Below, in pieces: positions 35,194 to 43,938 of a stretch of DNA of 64,000 nucleotides (the first letter of the stretch is position 1; each line of letters opens with the position of its first letter). The notes beneath the pieces were generated by a model. The model was not told the origin of the DNA. It saw only the letters and a program-made list of their open reading frames with translations, and made no database searches. Position numbers and translations under genes: made by a program. Source of the stretch: Streptomyces davaonensis JCM 4913 (GTDB lineage Bacteria > Actinomycetota > Actinomycetes > Streptomycetales > Streptomycetaceae); the NCBI RefSeq assembly GCF_000349325.1, contig NC_020504.1, forward strand, positions 6,668,053-6,732,052, in the 5' to 3' direction.

Positions 35194-37941
35194 CTACGCG
35201 TCGCCGCCCGCGGCCCCGGGATCGGCCGCCGACACATCCAGCAACTGGTACCGGTCGATCGCCTGCTTCAGCGCCGAACGGTCCACCTTCCCCTCCTTCG
35301 CCAGCTCCGTGAGCACCGCCAGCACGATCGACTGCGCGTCGATGTGGAAGAACCGGCGGGCCGCGCCCCGGGTGTCCGCGAAGCCGAAGCCGTCCGCGCC
35401 CAGCGACTGGTAGGTGCCCGGCACCCACCGGGCAATCTGGTCCGGAACCGACCGCATCCAGTCGGAAACGGCCACGAACGGGCCCTGCACACCGGACAGC
35501 TTGCGGGTCACGTACGGCACCCGCTGCTCCTCCTCCGGGTGCAGCAGGTTGTGCTCCTCGCAGGCCACGGCCTCGCGCCGCAGCTCGTTGAAGGAGGTCG
35601 CCGACCAGATGTCGGCCTTCACGTTCCACTCCTCGGCGAGGATCCGCTGCGCCTCCGCCGCCCACGGCACCGCGACCCCGGACGCGATGATCTGCGCCGG
35701 GATCGAGCCCGCGGTGCCCTCGCTGAAGCGGTGGATGCCCTTGAGGATGCCCTCGACGTCCACGTTCTCCGGCTCGGCCGGGTGCTGGATCGGCTCGTTG
35801 TAGACGGTGAGGTAGTAGAAGACGTCCTCGCCGGGCCTGCCGTCCGCCGTCGGGCCGTACATCCGGCGCAGACCGTCCTGCACGATGTGCGCGATCTCGT
35901 AGGAGAAGGCCGGGTCGTAGGCCACGCAGCCCGGGTTCGTCGAGGCCAGCAGCTGGGAGTGGCCGTCCGCGTGCTGGAGACCCTCACCGGTCAGGGTCGT
36001 GCGGCCCGCGGTCGCGCCGAGGACGAATCCGCGCGAGAGCTGGTCCGACATCTGCCAGAACTGGTCGCCGGTCCGCTGGAAACCGAACATCGAGTAGAAG
36101 ACGTAGACCGGGATCAACGGCTCCCCGTGCGTGGCGTACGCCGAACCCGCCGCGATCAGCGAGGCCGTGCAGCCCGCCTCCGAGATGCCGTCGTGCAGCA
36201 TCTGCCCGTTCGGCGCCTCCTTGTACGCAAGCAGCAGCTCACGGTCCACCGACTCGTACTGCTGCCCGAGCGGGTTGTAGATCTTCGCGCTCGGGAAGAA
36301 GGAGTCCATGCCGAACGTGCGGTACTCGTCCGGCGCGATCAGCACGAACCGCTTGCCGATCTCCTTGTCCCGCATGAGGTCCTTGAGCAGCCGGACAAAG
36401 GCCATGGTCGTCGCGATGGACTGCTGACCCGAGCCCTTCTTCACGGTCGCGTACGTCTTCTCGTCGGGCAGCTGCAACGGCTTCGCCCGCACCACACGGG
36501 TCGGGACGTACCCGCCCAGCGAGTTGCGGCGGTCGTGCATGTACTGGATCTCCTCGGTGTCCCGCCCGGGGTGGTAGTACGGCGGCGCGCCGGACTCCAG
36601 CTCCTTGTCGGAGATCGGCAGGTGCAGCCGGTCGCGGAAGCGCTTGAGGTCGTCGACCGTCAGCTTCTTCATCTGGTGCGTGGCGTTGCGGCCCTCGAAG
36701 TTGGGACCGAGCGTCCAGCCCTTGATCGTCTTGGCCAGGATCACCGTCGGCTGGCCCTTGTGCGCCTTGGCCGCCGAGAACGCCGCGAAGATCTTCTTGT
36801 GGTCGTGGCCACCGCGCCCCAGGTGCAGGATCTGGTCGTCGCTCATCCCCTCGACCATCGCCCGCAGCCGGTGGTCGTCACCGAAGAAGTGATCGCGGAT
36901 GTACGCACCGGACTCGGTGGCGTACGTCTGGAACTGCCCGTCCGGCGTCGTGTTCATCTTGTTGACCAGCACGCCGTCCCGGTCCTGGGCCAGCAGCGGG
37001 TCCCAGGTGCGGTCCCACACCAGCTTGATGACGTTCCAGCCGGCACCCCGGAACTGCGACTCCAGCTCCTGGATGATCTTGCCGTTGCCGCGCACCGGAC
37101 CGTCGAGCCGCTGAAGGTTGCAGTTCACCACGAAGGTCAGGTTGTCCAGACCCTCCCGCGCGGCGATGGACAGCTGGCCGAGCGACTCCGGCTCGTCCAT
37201 CTCGCCGTCGCCCAGGAACGCCCACACGTGGGACTTGGAGGTGTCCGCGATCCCGCGCGCCTCCATGTACCGGTTCATCCGCGCCTGGAAGATCGCGCCG
37301 ATCGGGCCGAGGCCCATCGACACGGTCGGGAACTCCCAGAAGTCCGGCATCAGCCGCGGATGCGGGTACGAGGACAGGCCGAACGGCGCCTTGGACTTCT
37401 CCTGCCGGAACGCGTCCAGGTTCTGCTCGCTGAGCCGGTCCAGCAGGAAGGCGCGGGCGTAGATGCCCGGGGAGGCGTGCCCCTGGAAGAAGACCTGGTC
37501 GCCGCCGTCGCCCTCGTCCTTGCCCCGGAAGAAGTGGTTGAAGCCCACGTCGTACAGGGAGGCGGAGGAGGCGAAGGTGGCGATGTGCCCGCCGACGCCG
37601 ATGCCAGGACGCTGCGCCCGGGACACCATCACCGCGGCGTTCCAGCGGGTCGCGTTGAGGATCTTGCGCTCGATCTCCTCGTTGCCGGGGAAGAACGGCT
37701 CGTCCTTGGTGGCGATCGTGTTGACGTAGTCCGTGCTGCGCATCTCGGGCACGGCCACGCGCTTCTCGCGGGCCCGCTCGATCAGCCGGAGCATCAGGTA
37801 GCGGGCCCGCTCGCGGCCGCGCTCGTCCACGGCGGCGTCGAGGGAGTCGAGCCACTCCTGGGTTTCCTCGGGATCGAAGTCAGGAACCTGACTCGGAAGG
37901 CCGCCAATGATGATCGGGTTGCGATCGGATCCGGAAGCCAC
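35194..37941 (-). CDS. aceE: Pyruvate dehydrogenase E1 component, homodimeric type
   Basis: A 915-aa thiamine-diphosphate enzyme that decarboxylates pyruvate and passes the acetyl group to E2 lipoate. The N-terminal dimer region has the alpha2-type signature [20 protein letters not shown]. The ThDP motif is [10 protein letters not shown], followed by LTFVVNCN. The pyrimidine domain has [12 protein letters not shown] and the end of the family [10 protein letters not shown]. Actinobacteria use this enzyme with a shared E2 of the OGDH complex. The start is GTG 37941 with AAGGAA upstream. It is alone, with an unusual repeat-rich leader. Confidence 0.97.
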   Translation of the reverse strand: MASGSDRNPIIIGGLPSQVPDFDPEETQEWLDSLDAAVDERGRERARYLMLRLIERAREKRVAVPEMRSTDYVNTIATKDEPFFPGNEEIERKILNATRWNAAVMVSRAQRPGIGVGGHIATFASSASLYDVGFNHFFRGKDEGDGGDQVFFQGHASPGIYARAFLLDRLSEQNLDAFRQEKSKAPFGLSSYPHPRLMPDFWEFPTVSMGLGPIGAIFQARMNRYMEARGIADTSKSHVWAFLGDGEMDEPESLGQLSIAAREGLDNLTFVVNCNLQRLDGPVRGNGKIIQELESQFRGAGWNVIKLVWDRTWDPLLAQDRDGVLVNKMNTTPDGQFQTYATESGAYIRDHFFGDDHRLRAMVEGMSDDQILHLGRGGHDHKKIFAAFSAAKAHKGQPTVILAKTIKGWTLGPNFEGRNATHQMKKLTVDDLKRFRDRLHLPISDKELESGAPPYYHPGRDTEEIQYMHDRRNSLGGYVPTRVVRAKPLQLPDEKTYATVKKGSGQQSIATTMAFVRLLKDLMRDKEIGKRFVLIAPDEYRTFGMDSFFPSAKIYNPLGQQYESVDRELLLAYKEAPNGQMLHDGISEAGCTASLIAAGSAYATHGEPLIPVYVFYSMFGFQRTGDQFWQMSDQLSRGFVLGATAGRTTLTGEGLQHADGHSQLLASTNPGCVAYDPAFSYEIAHIVQDGLRRMYGPTADGRPGEDVFYYLTVYNEPIQHPAEPENVDVEGILKGIHRFSEGTAGSIPAQIIASGVAVPWAAEAQRILAEEWNVKADIWSATSFNELRREAVACEEHNLLHPEEEQRVPYVTRKLSGVQGPFVAVSDWMRSVPDQIARWVPGTYQSLGADGFGFADTRGAARRFFHIDAQSIVLAVLTELAKEGKVDRSALKQAIDRYQLLDVSAADPGAAGGDA

Positions 37942-37967
37942 GCTGTTCCTTACCTGTCAGAGGGGCT

Positions 37968-38045
37968 GGTTTTCGGGGCTTGCTTCGGGCTGGTGCGTCG
38001 GGCTGGTGCGTGGGGCTTGCTTCGAGGCTTGTTTCTGGGGGTTTT
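37968..38045 (-). repeat. Short tandem/interspersed repeats in the aceE leader
   Basis: Within 80 bp the units GGGGCTTGCTTCG and CGGGCTGGTGCGT each occur twice, with variants GAGGCTTGTTTC and GGGGCTGGTTTTC nearby. They cover the region 25-100 bp upstream of the aceE start. The rest of the 413-bp aceE-DUF3052 gap contains half-sites of GTCAC and GTGAC and no gene. Confidence 0.6.
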
Positions 38046-38172
38046 GCTCTGTCTGCGCCGTTCCCCATCGTGTACCTCGGGACGCCAAACGTCATCTCTA
38101 CTGCGAGGTAATCCAAGCCTGGTCCCCCCGGAGGGTTCCCAAAAGCGCAAAGAGGGCAGAACGGTGTGGCGT

Positions 38173-38233
38173 GTGTCACCTTGGGGTGTGACGCCATGAC
38201 GGCAGTTGCGGTGACACGGCCCGGAACGTCACC
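38173..38233. promoter_or_regulatory. GTCAC/GTGAC half-site pairs between aceE and the DUF3052 gene
   Basis: GTCAC (38175-38179) and GTGAC (38188-38192) face each other, and GGTGAC (38210-38215) faces GTCACC (38228-38233). Spacers are 8 and 12 bp. The divergent intergenic region is the natural place for a dual regulator of central metabolism. The pairing is suggestive, not proven. Confidence 0.35.
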
Positions 38234-38354
38234 GTTTCGGCGGTCTGAACGGCCGGGTACTTGCGCGATCCGCCCCGCCCGTGTGGACTACGGCCAACGC
38301 CACGCGCACGCGCGCGGCCGAGTTATTCCCGAAGACATGATCAGGAGGCAACCC

Positions 38355-38795
38355 GTGAGCGCGACCGCGGACCACGCGGAGGAGCGGACCAACCCTGCCG
38401 TCAGGCTGGGTTTCCAGCCCGAGCAGGTGGTCCAGGAGATCGGCTACGACGAAGACGTAGACCAGGAACTCCGCGAGGCCATTGAGGAAGTCATCGGCAG
38501 CGACCTCGTGGACGAGGACTACGACGACGTCGCCGATGCCGTGGTGCTGTGGTTCCGCGACGACGACGGCGACCTGACGGATGCGCTGGTGGACGCCACC
38601 ACGTACATCGAGGAAGGCGGCTCGATCCTGCTGCTGACGCCGAAGACCGGACGCGACGGCTACGTCGAGCCGAGCGACATCTCCGAAGCCGCCACGACGG
38701 CCGGACTGTCCGCGTCCAAGAGCGTCAGCGTCGGCAAGGACTGGAGCGGCAGCCGTCTGGTGACGCCGAAGGCGGCCAAGTCCGCCAAGAAGTGA
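38355..38795 (+). CDS. DUF3052 domain protein
   Basis: A 146-aa acidic actinobacterial protein. The run RLGFQPEQVVQEIGYDEDVD is the family signature and VVLWFRDDDGDL follows. The N-terminal two thirds is a compact alpha/beta fold and the tail is Lys/Ala-rich. AGGAGG at 38343-38348 fixes the start at GTG 38355, not the ATG 20 bp upstream. It lies divergent from aceE and before the peroxiredoxin gene. Function is not known; it is conserved and often adjacent to the peroxiredoxin. Confidence 0.9.
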   Translation: MSATADHAEERTNPAVRLGFQPEQVVQEIGYDEDVDQELREAIEEVIGSDLVDEDYDDVADAVVLWFRDDDGDLTDALVDATTYIEEGGSILLLTPKTGRDGYVEPSDISEAATTAGLSASKSVSVGKDWSGSRLVTPKAAKSAKK

Positions 38796-38812
38796 CCCTC
38801 CCCGGACACACC

Positions 38813-38840
38813 GGACGGGCTGGCTTCGGTCAGCCCGTCC
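38813..38840 (+). terminator. Hairpin after the DUF3052 gene
   Basis: GGACGGGCTG (38813-38822) and CAGCCCGTCC (38831-38840) form a perfect 10-bp stem with an 8-base loop, 17 bp past the stop. Confidence 0.85.
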
Positions 38841-38912
38841 GCGGGCCCTTCGCGATCACTGCGTAGGGTGGTTGCGACCACCCGAACAGCCCACCGAAGG
38901 GACATGCCGGTA

Positions 38913-39371
38913 ATGGCCATCCAGGTCGGCGCCAAAGCCCCCGACTTCGAGCTCAAGGACAACCACGGCAAGACCGTGAAGCTGTCCGACTTCCGCGGCC
39001 AGAAGAACGTCGTGCTGCTCTTCTACCCGTTCGCCTTCACCGGTGTCTGCACCGGCGAGCTGTGCGAGCTGCGGGACAACCTGCCGAGGTTCGCGGACCG
39101 CGACACCCAGCTGCTCGCCGTGTCCAACGACTCCGTGCCCACCCTGCGGGTCTTCGCCGAGCAGGAGGGCTTCGAGTACCCCCTGCTGAGCGACTTCTGG
39201 CCGCACGGCGAGGTCTCCCGCGCCTACGGTGTCTTCGCCGAGGACAAGGGCTGCGCGGTGCGCGGCACCTTCGTCATCGACAAGGAGGGCGTCGTCCGCT
39301 GGACCGTCGTCAACGGTCTGCCGGACGCCCGTGACCTGAACGAGTACGTCGCGGCGCTCGACACCCTGTGA
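38913..39371 (+). CDS. Peroxiredoxin, AhpE type
   Basis: A 152-aa thiol peroxidase with the peroxidatic Cys in [12 protein letters not shown]. There is a second Cys (CELRDN region) and another in KGCAVRGTF. The N-terminal [17 protein letters not shown] is the family start. AAGGGA at 38897-38902 lies 10 bases before ATG 38913 but only 1 base before ATG 38904, so 38913 is chosen. It is expected to reduce alkyl hydroperoxide with mycothiol or thioredoxin. Its neighbour is the Ter cluster, again a stress function. Confidence 0.94.
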   Translation: MAIQVGAKAPDFELKDNHGKTVKLSDFRGQKNVVLLFYPFAFTGVCTGELCELRDNLPRFADRDTQLLAVSNDSVPTLRVFAEQEGFEYPLLSDFWPHGEVSRAYGVFAEDKGCAVRGTFVIDKEGVVRWTVVNGLPDARDLNEYVAALDTL

Positions 39372-39373
39372 TT

Positions 39374-39440
39374 CTTGGGTACCAAGGCCTTCGGGCTACG
39401 GGAACCCGTCACTAGGATCGATACGTTGATCCGGTATCAA
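39374..39440 (+). promoter_or_regulatory. Promoter region of the first terD gene, two palindromes
   Basis: CTTGGGTACCAAG (39374-39386, arms CTTGG/CCAAG) and TTGAT-CCGGT-ATCAA (39426-39440) bracket a -10-like TAGGAT (39413-39418). The second palindrome is just downstream of the expected start of transcription, where a repressor would block elongation. The gene starts at GTG 39485. Confidence 0.5.
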
Positions 39441-39484
39441 ACGCATGGCGGGGCTCCCCGCCCCTGGACATCTATGGAGGACTC

Positions 39485-40060
39485 GTGGGAGTCAGCCTCA
39501 GCAAGGGCGGCAACGTATCGCTGACCAAGGAGGCCCCTGGCCTCACTGCGGTCATCGTCGGTCTGGGGTGGGACATCCGCACCACCACCGGCACCGACTT
39601 CGACCTGGACGCCAGCGCACTGCTGCTGAACTCGTCCGGCAAGGTCGCGAGCGACGCGCACTTCATCTTCTTCAACAACCTCAAGAGCCCGGACGGCTCC
39701 GTCGAACACACCGGTGACAACCTCACCGGTGAGGGCGAGGGCGACGACGAGCAGATCAAGATCAACCTCGTCGGTGTCCCGGCTGACGTCGAGAAGATCG
39801 TCTTCCCGGTGTCGATCTACGACGCCGAGAACCGCCAGCAGTCCTTCGGCCAGGTGCGCAACGCGTTCATCCGCGTCGTGAACCAGGCCGGCGAGGCGGA
39901 GATCGCCCGCTACGACCTCAGCGAGGACGCCTCCACCGAGACCGCCATGGTCTTCGGTGAGCTCTACCGCCACGGCGCGGAGTGGAAGTTCCGCGCCATC
40001 GGCCAGGGCTACGCCTCGGGCCTGCGCGGTATCGCGCAGGACTTCGGCGTCAACGTCTGA
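39485..40060 (+). CDS. terD: TerD family calcium-binding stress protein
   Basis: A 191-aa two-site calcium-binding protein of the Ter system. It starts [18 protein letters not shown], has the ligand strand [11 protein letters not shown] and the acidic loop [16 protein letters not shown]. The C-terminal [20 protein letters not shown] is the family end. In E. coli plasmids TerD with TerC gives tellurite and phage resistance, and in Streptomyces coelicolor TerD-like proteins have been linked to development and calcium. Start is GTG 39485 with GGAGGA just before. It heads a terD-terD-terC unit. Confidence 0.95.
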   Translation: MGVSLSKGGNVSLTKEAPGLTAVIVGLGWDIRTTTGTDFDLDASALLLNSSGKVASDAHFIFFNNLKSPDGSVEHTGDNLTGEGEGDDEQIKINLVGVPADVEKIVFPVSIYDAENRQQSFGQVRNAFIRVVNQAGEAEIARYDLSEDASTETAMVFGELYRHGAEWKFRAIGQGYASGLRGIAQDFGVNV

Positions 40061-40089
40061 ACCCGGCAGTAATCCGCGCTCCAACCCGC

Positions 40090-40120
40090 CCGGCGCCGCA
40101 CGGTTTGCGTGCGGCGCCGG
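40090..40120 (+). terminator. Strong hairpin between the two terD genes
   Basis: CCGGCGCCGCAC (40090-40101) pairs perfectly with GTGCGGCGCCGG (40109-40120) around a 7-base loop. It probably ends or attenuates the first terD message, giving unequal amounts of the paralogues. Confidence 0.85.
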
Positions 40121-40169
40121 ACGCGCAGGGAAACAACCAAAGAAGCTCGACCCGGGGAGGACCAGCATC

Positions 40170-40745
40170 ATGGGCGTCACGCTCGCCAAGGGGGGCAATG
40201 TCTCCCTGTCCAAGGCCGCACCGAACCTCACCCAGGTGATGATCGGGCTCGGCTGGGACGCGCGCTCCACCACCGGAGCCCCCTTCGACCTCGACGCCAG
40301 CGCGCTGATGTGCAACGGCGGACGGGTGATGGGGGATGAGTGGTTCATCTTCTACAACCAGCTCAAGAGCCCGGACGGCTCCGTGGAGCACACCGGCGAC
40401 AACCTCACCGGCGAGGGCGACGGCGACGACGAGTCGCTGCTGATCGACCTCGCCAAGGTGCCCGCCCAGTGCGACAAGATCGTCTTCCCCGTCTCGATCC
40501 ATATGGCCGATGAGCGTGGCCAGACGTTCGGGCAGGTCAGCAACGCCTTCATCCGCGTGGTGAACCAGGCCGACGGTCAGGAACTGGCCCGCTACGACCT
40601 CAGCGAGGACGCCTCCACCGAGACGGCGATGATCTTCGGCGAGGTCTACCGGTACCAGGGCGAGTGGAAGTTCCGTGCGGTCGGGCAGGGGTACGCGTCG
40701 GGGCTGCGCGGCATCGCCCTGGACTTCGGGGTCAACGTCTCATAA
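40170..40745 (+). CDS. terD: TerD family calcium-binding stress protein (second paralogue)
   Basis: A 191-aa paralogue of the gene just upstream. It keeps every TerD mark: [30 protein letters not shown] with an added Cys, [17 protein letters not shown] and [27 protein letters not shown] at 40154-40160 precedes ATG 40170. Differences from the first copy lie mainly at residues 40-60, which face the second calcium site in the family, so affinity may differ. Its stop codon overlaps a perfect 18-bp palindrome. Confidence 0.95.
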   Translation: MGVTLAKGGNVSLSKAAPNLTQVMIGLGWDARSTTGAPFDLDASALMCNGGRVMGDEWFIFYNQLKSPDGSVEHTGDNLTGEGDGDDESLLIDLAKVPAQCDKIVFPVSIHMADERGQTFGQVSNAFIRVVNQADGQELARYDLSEDASTETAMIFGEVYRYQGEWKFRAVGQGYASGLRGIALDFGVNVS

Positions 40746-40756
40746 CGCGTTATGAG
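40739..40756. promoter_or_regulatory. Perfect 18-bp palindrome overlapping the terD stop codon
   Basis: CTCATAACGCGTTATGAG reads the same on both strands over all 18 bp. It covers the terD stop and lies 115 bp upstream of the TerC-like gene. A perfect palindrome of this length without a loop is an operator shape, not a hairpin. Confidence 0.7.
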
Positions 40757-40797
40757 CAAAATCCGGGGCCCGGTGGGGAACGAGGGGCTGCCGACTA

Positions 40798-40855
40798 CAC
40801 TTCGGCTTCAAAAGTTCGTAAAGCCGAGTACGGCGCGGGGGAGACCCGTACACAC
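40798..40855 (+). other. Structured leader upstream of the TerC-like gene (two stem-loops)
   Basis: ACTTCGGCTT pairs with AAGCCGAGT (40799-40829) and GTACGG pairs with CCGTAC (40828-40851) around GGGGGAGA. TerC-family genes elsewhere often carry the manganese-sensing yybP-ykoY riboswitch, but I cannot match its consensus by eye. A riboswitch, attenuator or processing site is possible. Confidence 0.35.
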
Positions 40856-40870
40856 AGGATTGGGTAGCCA

Positions 40871-42013
40871 GTGCTTCTGAAAACCTTCGGCTGGTCGTTC
40901 GCGGTCACCGCGCTCGGCCTCGTCGCGGCGGTCCTCTACGGGGGGTGGACCGCCTTCGGCATCGTGGCGATCCTCTCCGTCCTCGAGATCTCGCTGTCTT
41001 TCGACAACGCAGTGGTCAACGCCGGGATCCTGAAGAAGATGAATGCCTTCTGGCAGAAGATCTTCCTCACCATCGGTGTGCTGATCGCCGTCTTCGGTAT
41101 GCGACTGGTGTTCCCTGTCGTCATCGTCGCCGTCACCGCCTCGATGGGTCCGATCGAGGCCGTCGACCTCGCACTCACCGACAAGGACCGGTACGAGCAG
41201 CTCGTCACCGACGCGCACCCGTCGATCGCGGCCTTCGGTGGCATGTTCCTGCTGATGATCTTCCTCGACTTCATCTTCGAGGAGCGCGACATCAAGTGGC
41301 TCGGCTGGCTGGAGCGCCCGCTGGCCAAGCTGGGCAAGATCGACATGCTGTCGGTCTGCGTCGCGCTGATCGTCCTGCTCATCACCTCGATGACCTTCGC
41401 GACCCACGCGCACCTGCACGCCGGCCCGGCGGACAAGGCAGAGACGGTTCTGCTCTCCGGTATCGCCGGTCTCATCACGTACATGATCGTCGGCGGTCTC
41501 TCCGGCTACTTCGAGGACAAGCTCGAAGAAGAGGAGGAGCGCGAGCACGAGGCGGAGGAAGAGGCCGAGCGCACCGGCAAGCCCCGCTCGGCGGTCGTCC
41601 TGGCCGGCAAGGCCGCGTTCTTCATGTTCCTCTACCTCGAGGTCCTGGACGCGTCCTTCTCCTTCGACGGCGTGATCGGCGCCTTCGCCATCACCAACGA
41701 CATCGTCCTGATGGCGCTGGGTCTCGGCATCGGCGCGATGTACGTCCGATCGCTCACGGTCTACCTGGTCCGCCAGGGCACCCTCGACGACTACGTCTAC
41801 CTGGAGCACGGCGCCCACTACGCGATCGGTGCCCTCGCCGGAATCCTGCTGGTCACCATCCAGTACGAGATCAGCGAGCTCATCACCGGCTCCATCGGCG
41901 TCATCCTGATCGGCTGGTCCTTCTGGTCCTCCGTGCGGCGCAACCGCGCGCTCGCGGAGGCCGAGGGAAAAGCGGAGACCTCGGACAAGACTGAGGTCTC
42001 GTCCGGGGTGTGA
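40871..42013 (+). CDS. DUF475/TerC family integral membrane protein
   Basis: A 380-aa membrane protein with about nine helices. The TerC signature VLEISLSFDNAVVNAGIL (acidic-Asn metal-like motif) recurs as VLDASFSFDGVIGAFA in the second half, an internal duplication. A charged coiled stretch (EDKLEEEEEREHEAEEEAER) links the halves on the cytoplasmic side. TerC proteins bind or move manganese or other metals and dock TerD. The start is GTG 40871. It is probably co-transcribed with the second terD. The terminator follows 29 bp past the stop. Confidence 0.93.
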   Translation: MLLKTFGWSFAVTALGLVAAVLYGGWTAFGIVAILSVLEISLSFDNAVVNAGILKKMNAFWQKIFLTIGVLIAVFGMRLVFPVVIVAVTASMGPIEAVDLALTDKDRYEQLVTDAHPSIAAFGGMFLLMIFLDFIFEERDIKWLGWLERPLAKLGKIDMLSVCVALIVLLITSMTFATHAHLHAGPADKAETVLLSGIAGLITYMIVGGLSGYFEDKLEEEEEREHEAEEEAERTGKPRSAVVLAGKAAFFMFLYLEVLDASFSFDGVIGAFAITNDIVLMALGLGIGAMYVRSLTVYLVRQGTLDDYVYLEHGAHYAIGALAGILLVTIQYEISELITGSIGVILIGWSFWSSVRRNRALAEAEGKAETSDKTEVSSGV

Positions 42014-42041
42014 CACCTCTCCGAGTGAGGAACGCTTCTTG

Positions 42042-42071
42042 ACGGGGCGGCCGGGTCTCCGGCCGCCCCGT
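42042..42071 (+). terminator. Terminator after the TerC-like gene
   Basis: ACGGGGCGGCCGG (42042-42054) and CCGGCCGCCCCGT (42059-42071) form a perfect 13-bp stem around GTCT, followed by TTGCC. Confidence 0.92.
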
Positions 42072-42110
42072 TGCCATGGTCCGAGTGCGTGTGTGGGTGT
42101 GGGGGCGGGA

Positions 42111-42851
42111 ATGGGCTTGTTGGACGGGCTGCTCTGGCGTGGACGCGCCGCCCAGTTCGACTCGGGCAGTGCGGCGAGCAACGCGATCGAGCTGACGAGA
42201 CGGCACGGCACGGTCTCCCTGACCAAACAGGACGCGGCCACCGGGCATCTGCGGGTCAATCTGAACTGGCGGATGCGCAGCTCCGACATAGGCGGGCCGC
42301 AGCGGGAGAGTCTGCTGCGGCATCCGTTCAAGGCGCTCAAGCCGCCGGAGGTCGTCGGGCACAGCATGAGCATGGTCAACGTGGACCTGGACCTCGGGTG
42401 CCTGTATGAGCTGGCCGACGGGACGAAGGGGGTTGTCCAGCCGCTCGGGGGGTTCCTGGGGGACGTGAACTCGCCGCCGTACGTGAAGCTCAGCGGGGAC
42501 GACCGGTTCGGGTCGGCCTCGGGCGAGACGATGTACGTCAATCTCGATCAGCGGGAGAACATCAAGCGGTTGCTGGTCTTTGTGTACATCTACGACCAGA
42601 CGCCGGCGTTCGATCGGACGCATGCGACCGTCACGCTGTATCCCAGCAATGGGCCGCGGATCGAGATCGGTCTTGATGAGCGGCATCCGCTGGCCCGGTC
42701 GTGCGCGGTGGTGATGATCGAGAACGTGAAGGGGGAGATCGTCGTTCGGCGTGAGGTCAAGTTCGTGTACGGGTTCCAGGCCGAGCTTGATCGGTTGTAC
42801 GGGTGGGGATTGCAGTGGGGGCGGGGATACAAGGCGAAGGCGGATCGGTAG
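42111..42851 (+). CDS. TerA-type tellurium resistance family protein
   Basis: A 246-aa protein of the TerD superfamily, closest to TerA: LRVNLNWRMR, then MSMVNVDLDLGCLYELADG, then KGVVQPLGGF, PYVKLSGDDRFGSASGE and IKRLLVFVYIYDQTP. The calcium-binding Asp pairs are present in VDLDLG. The start is ATG 42111, and the frame upstream runs over the terminator of the previous gene. Codon use towards the 3' end includes more A/T third positions (GAT, TAT, GTT) than the neighbours, so it may have a different history. It stands between the TerC gene and a repeat. Confidence 0.85.
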   Translation: MGLLDGLLWRGRAAQFDSGSAASNAIELTRRHGTVSLTKQDAATGHLRVNLNWRMRSSDIGGPQRESLLRHPFKALKPPEVVGHSMSMVNVDLDLGCLYELADGTKGVVQPLGGFLGDVNSPPYVKLSGDDRFGSASGETMYVNLDQRENIKRLLVFVYIYDQTPAFDRTHATVTLYPSNGPRIEIGLDERHPLARSCAVVMIENVKGEIVVRREVKFVYGFQAELDRLYGWGLQWGRGYKAKADR

Positions 42852-42884
42852 CCCACGGATTCGGTGCCTTGGTGTTTCGTTGGC

Positions 42885-42929
42885 GGCTGCGGGCTCGTCG
42901 TGGCTTGTCGCGCAGTTCCCCGCGCCCCT
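42885..42929 (-). repeat. Streptomyces dispersed repeat, copy 3 (inverted)
   Basis: GGCTGCGGG ... CGCGCAGTTCCCCGCGCCCCT matches copy 2 (34297-34341) closely. It lies between convergent stops of the TerA-like and TerD-like genes, the usual intergenic site for this repeat. Confidence 0.75.
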
Positions 42930-42945
42930 GTAAGCGGAGTTTTCC

Positions 42946-43752
42946 TTACCGCCCGATGAACTGTGGGCCCTGTGGCGGCAGGCGGAAATCTCCTGCCGGG
43001 ACCGGGGCCGGGGTCACCGGGGGCGGGTAGCCGTAGCCGCCGTGGGCGGGCTGGCTGGTGGGCTGGGGGTAGCCGTAGGCCGGCTGGGTCGTCGGCGGGG
43101 TCTGGGGGTAGCCGTACGACGGCTGCGGCGGGACCGCCGTCGTGGGCTGTTCGGGCGGCAGGGGCTGGGAGCGGGGCTCCTCCGCCGGTTCCTCGGGGGC
43201 CGTCGCCTCCGACTCGTCCACCATGATGCCGAAGTCCGTGGCCAGGCCCTGAAGGCCGTTGGAATAGCCCTCGCCCAGGGCGCGGAACTTCCAGCCCTCG
43301 CCGCGGCGGTACAGCTCACCGCAGATCATGGCCGTCTCCTGGCCCGTCTCCGGCTTGATGTCGAAGTGCAGCAGCGGCTCGCCGTCGGCCTCGGACGCGT
43401 CGTACAGCAGGATGCGCAGCGAACGTACGAGATCGAAAGTGGCGCCCTCCGCCGATGCGACCAGGTAAATCTGGCTGACGTCGGGCTCGACACCGGAGAG
43501 ATCTGTCTGGATCGTGTCGGTGAGGCCCTCGGCGACCCGCTTCTTGCCGAGCCGCCAGACCTTCCCGGAGGGGTGACGGGGCTGGTTGTAGAAGACGAAG
43601 TCCTCGTCGGACCGCACCCGACCGTCGGGGCCGAGGAGCAGCGCCGAGGCGTCGACATCCGGGACCCCCTGCCCGGGCGTCCAGCGGAGCACGGCACGTA
43701 CGGTCGTGGCTTCGAGCGGGACGTTCGACCCCTTCAGCATCGCGTGCGTCAT
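42946..43752 (-). CDS. TerD family protein with proline/tyrosine-rich C-terminal tail
   Basis: A 268-aa protein: a TerD domain (residues 1-180) and a disordered tail. The core has [30 protein letters not shown] and the C-terminal [22 protein letters not shown]. The acidic loop GDNLTGEG of TerD is replaced by [16 protein letters not shown], so one calcium site is probably lost. The tail repeats YGYPQ three times among Pro/Thr/Gln and ends in [10 protein letters not shown]. Such tails often bind partner domains or cell-surface polymers. It is divergent from the HpcH-PRTase-HAD operon, and shares its regulatory region. Confidence 0.9.
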   Translation of the reverse strand: MTHAMLKGSNVPLEATTVRAVLRWTPGQGVPDVDASALLLGPDGRVRSDEDFVFYNQPRHPSGKVWRLGKKRVAEGLTDTIQTDLSGVEPDVSQIYLVASAEGATFDLVRSLRILLYDASEADGEPLLHFDIKPETGQETAMICGELYRRGEGWKFRALGEGYSNGLQGLATDFGIMVDESEATAPEEPAEEPRSQPLPPEQPTTAVPPQPSYGYPQTPPTTQPAYGYPQPTSQPAHGGYGYPPPVTPAPVPAGDFRLPPQGPQFIGR

Positions 43753-43891
43753 GCGGTCATCCTGCCCTCTCGGTAGTGATCACGACAACGCGGGGGTACA
43801 TGATCGGCTGACGGTCTCCGCACCCGCGTTACCAGAAATTCATGCCCTGCGGGAACCCCTGACATGGGTATCTACGTACTATTACCGGCCA

Positions 43892-43910
43892 CCTGTGAAC
43901 AGATCACAGG
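43892..43910. promoter_or_regulatory. 19-bp dyad before the HpcH-PRTase-HAD operon
   Basis: CCTGTGA-ACAGA-TCACAGG is perfect over 7-bp arms with a 5-bp centre. The half-site TGTGA/TCACA resembles the CRP/FNR class, though that class usually has a 6-bp centre. It lies 29 bp upstream of the ATG at 43939 in the divergent region with the TerD-tail gene. Confidence 0.75.
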
Positions 43911-43938
43911 GGTCGCTCAGCCATCACGGGGGAGTTTT

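Noticed and set aside
34885..38199. A 1104-codon open frame on the plus strand
   Set aside because: It is the high-GC antisense shadow of aceE, whose protein on the other strand has all pyruvate dehydrogenase E1 motifs.
40798..40870. A definite yybP-ykoY manganese riboswitch
   Set aside because: The TerC context fits but I could not match the conserved core by eye, so only a structured leader is claimed.
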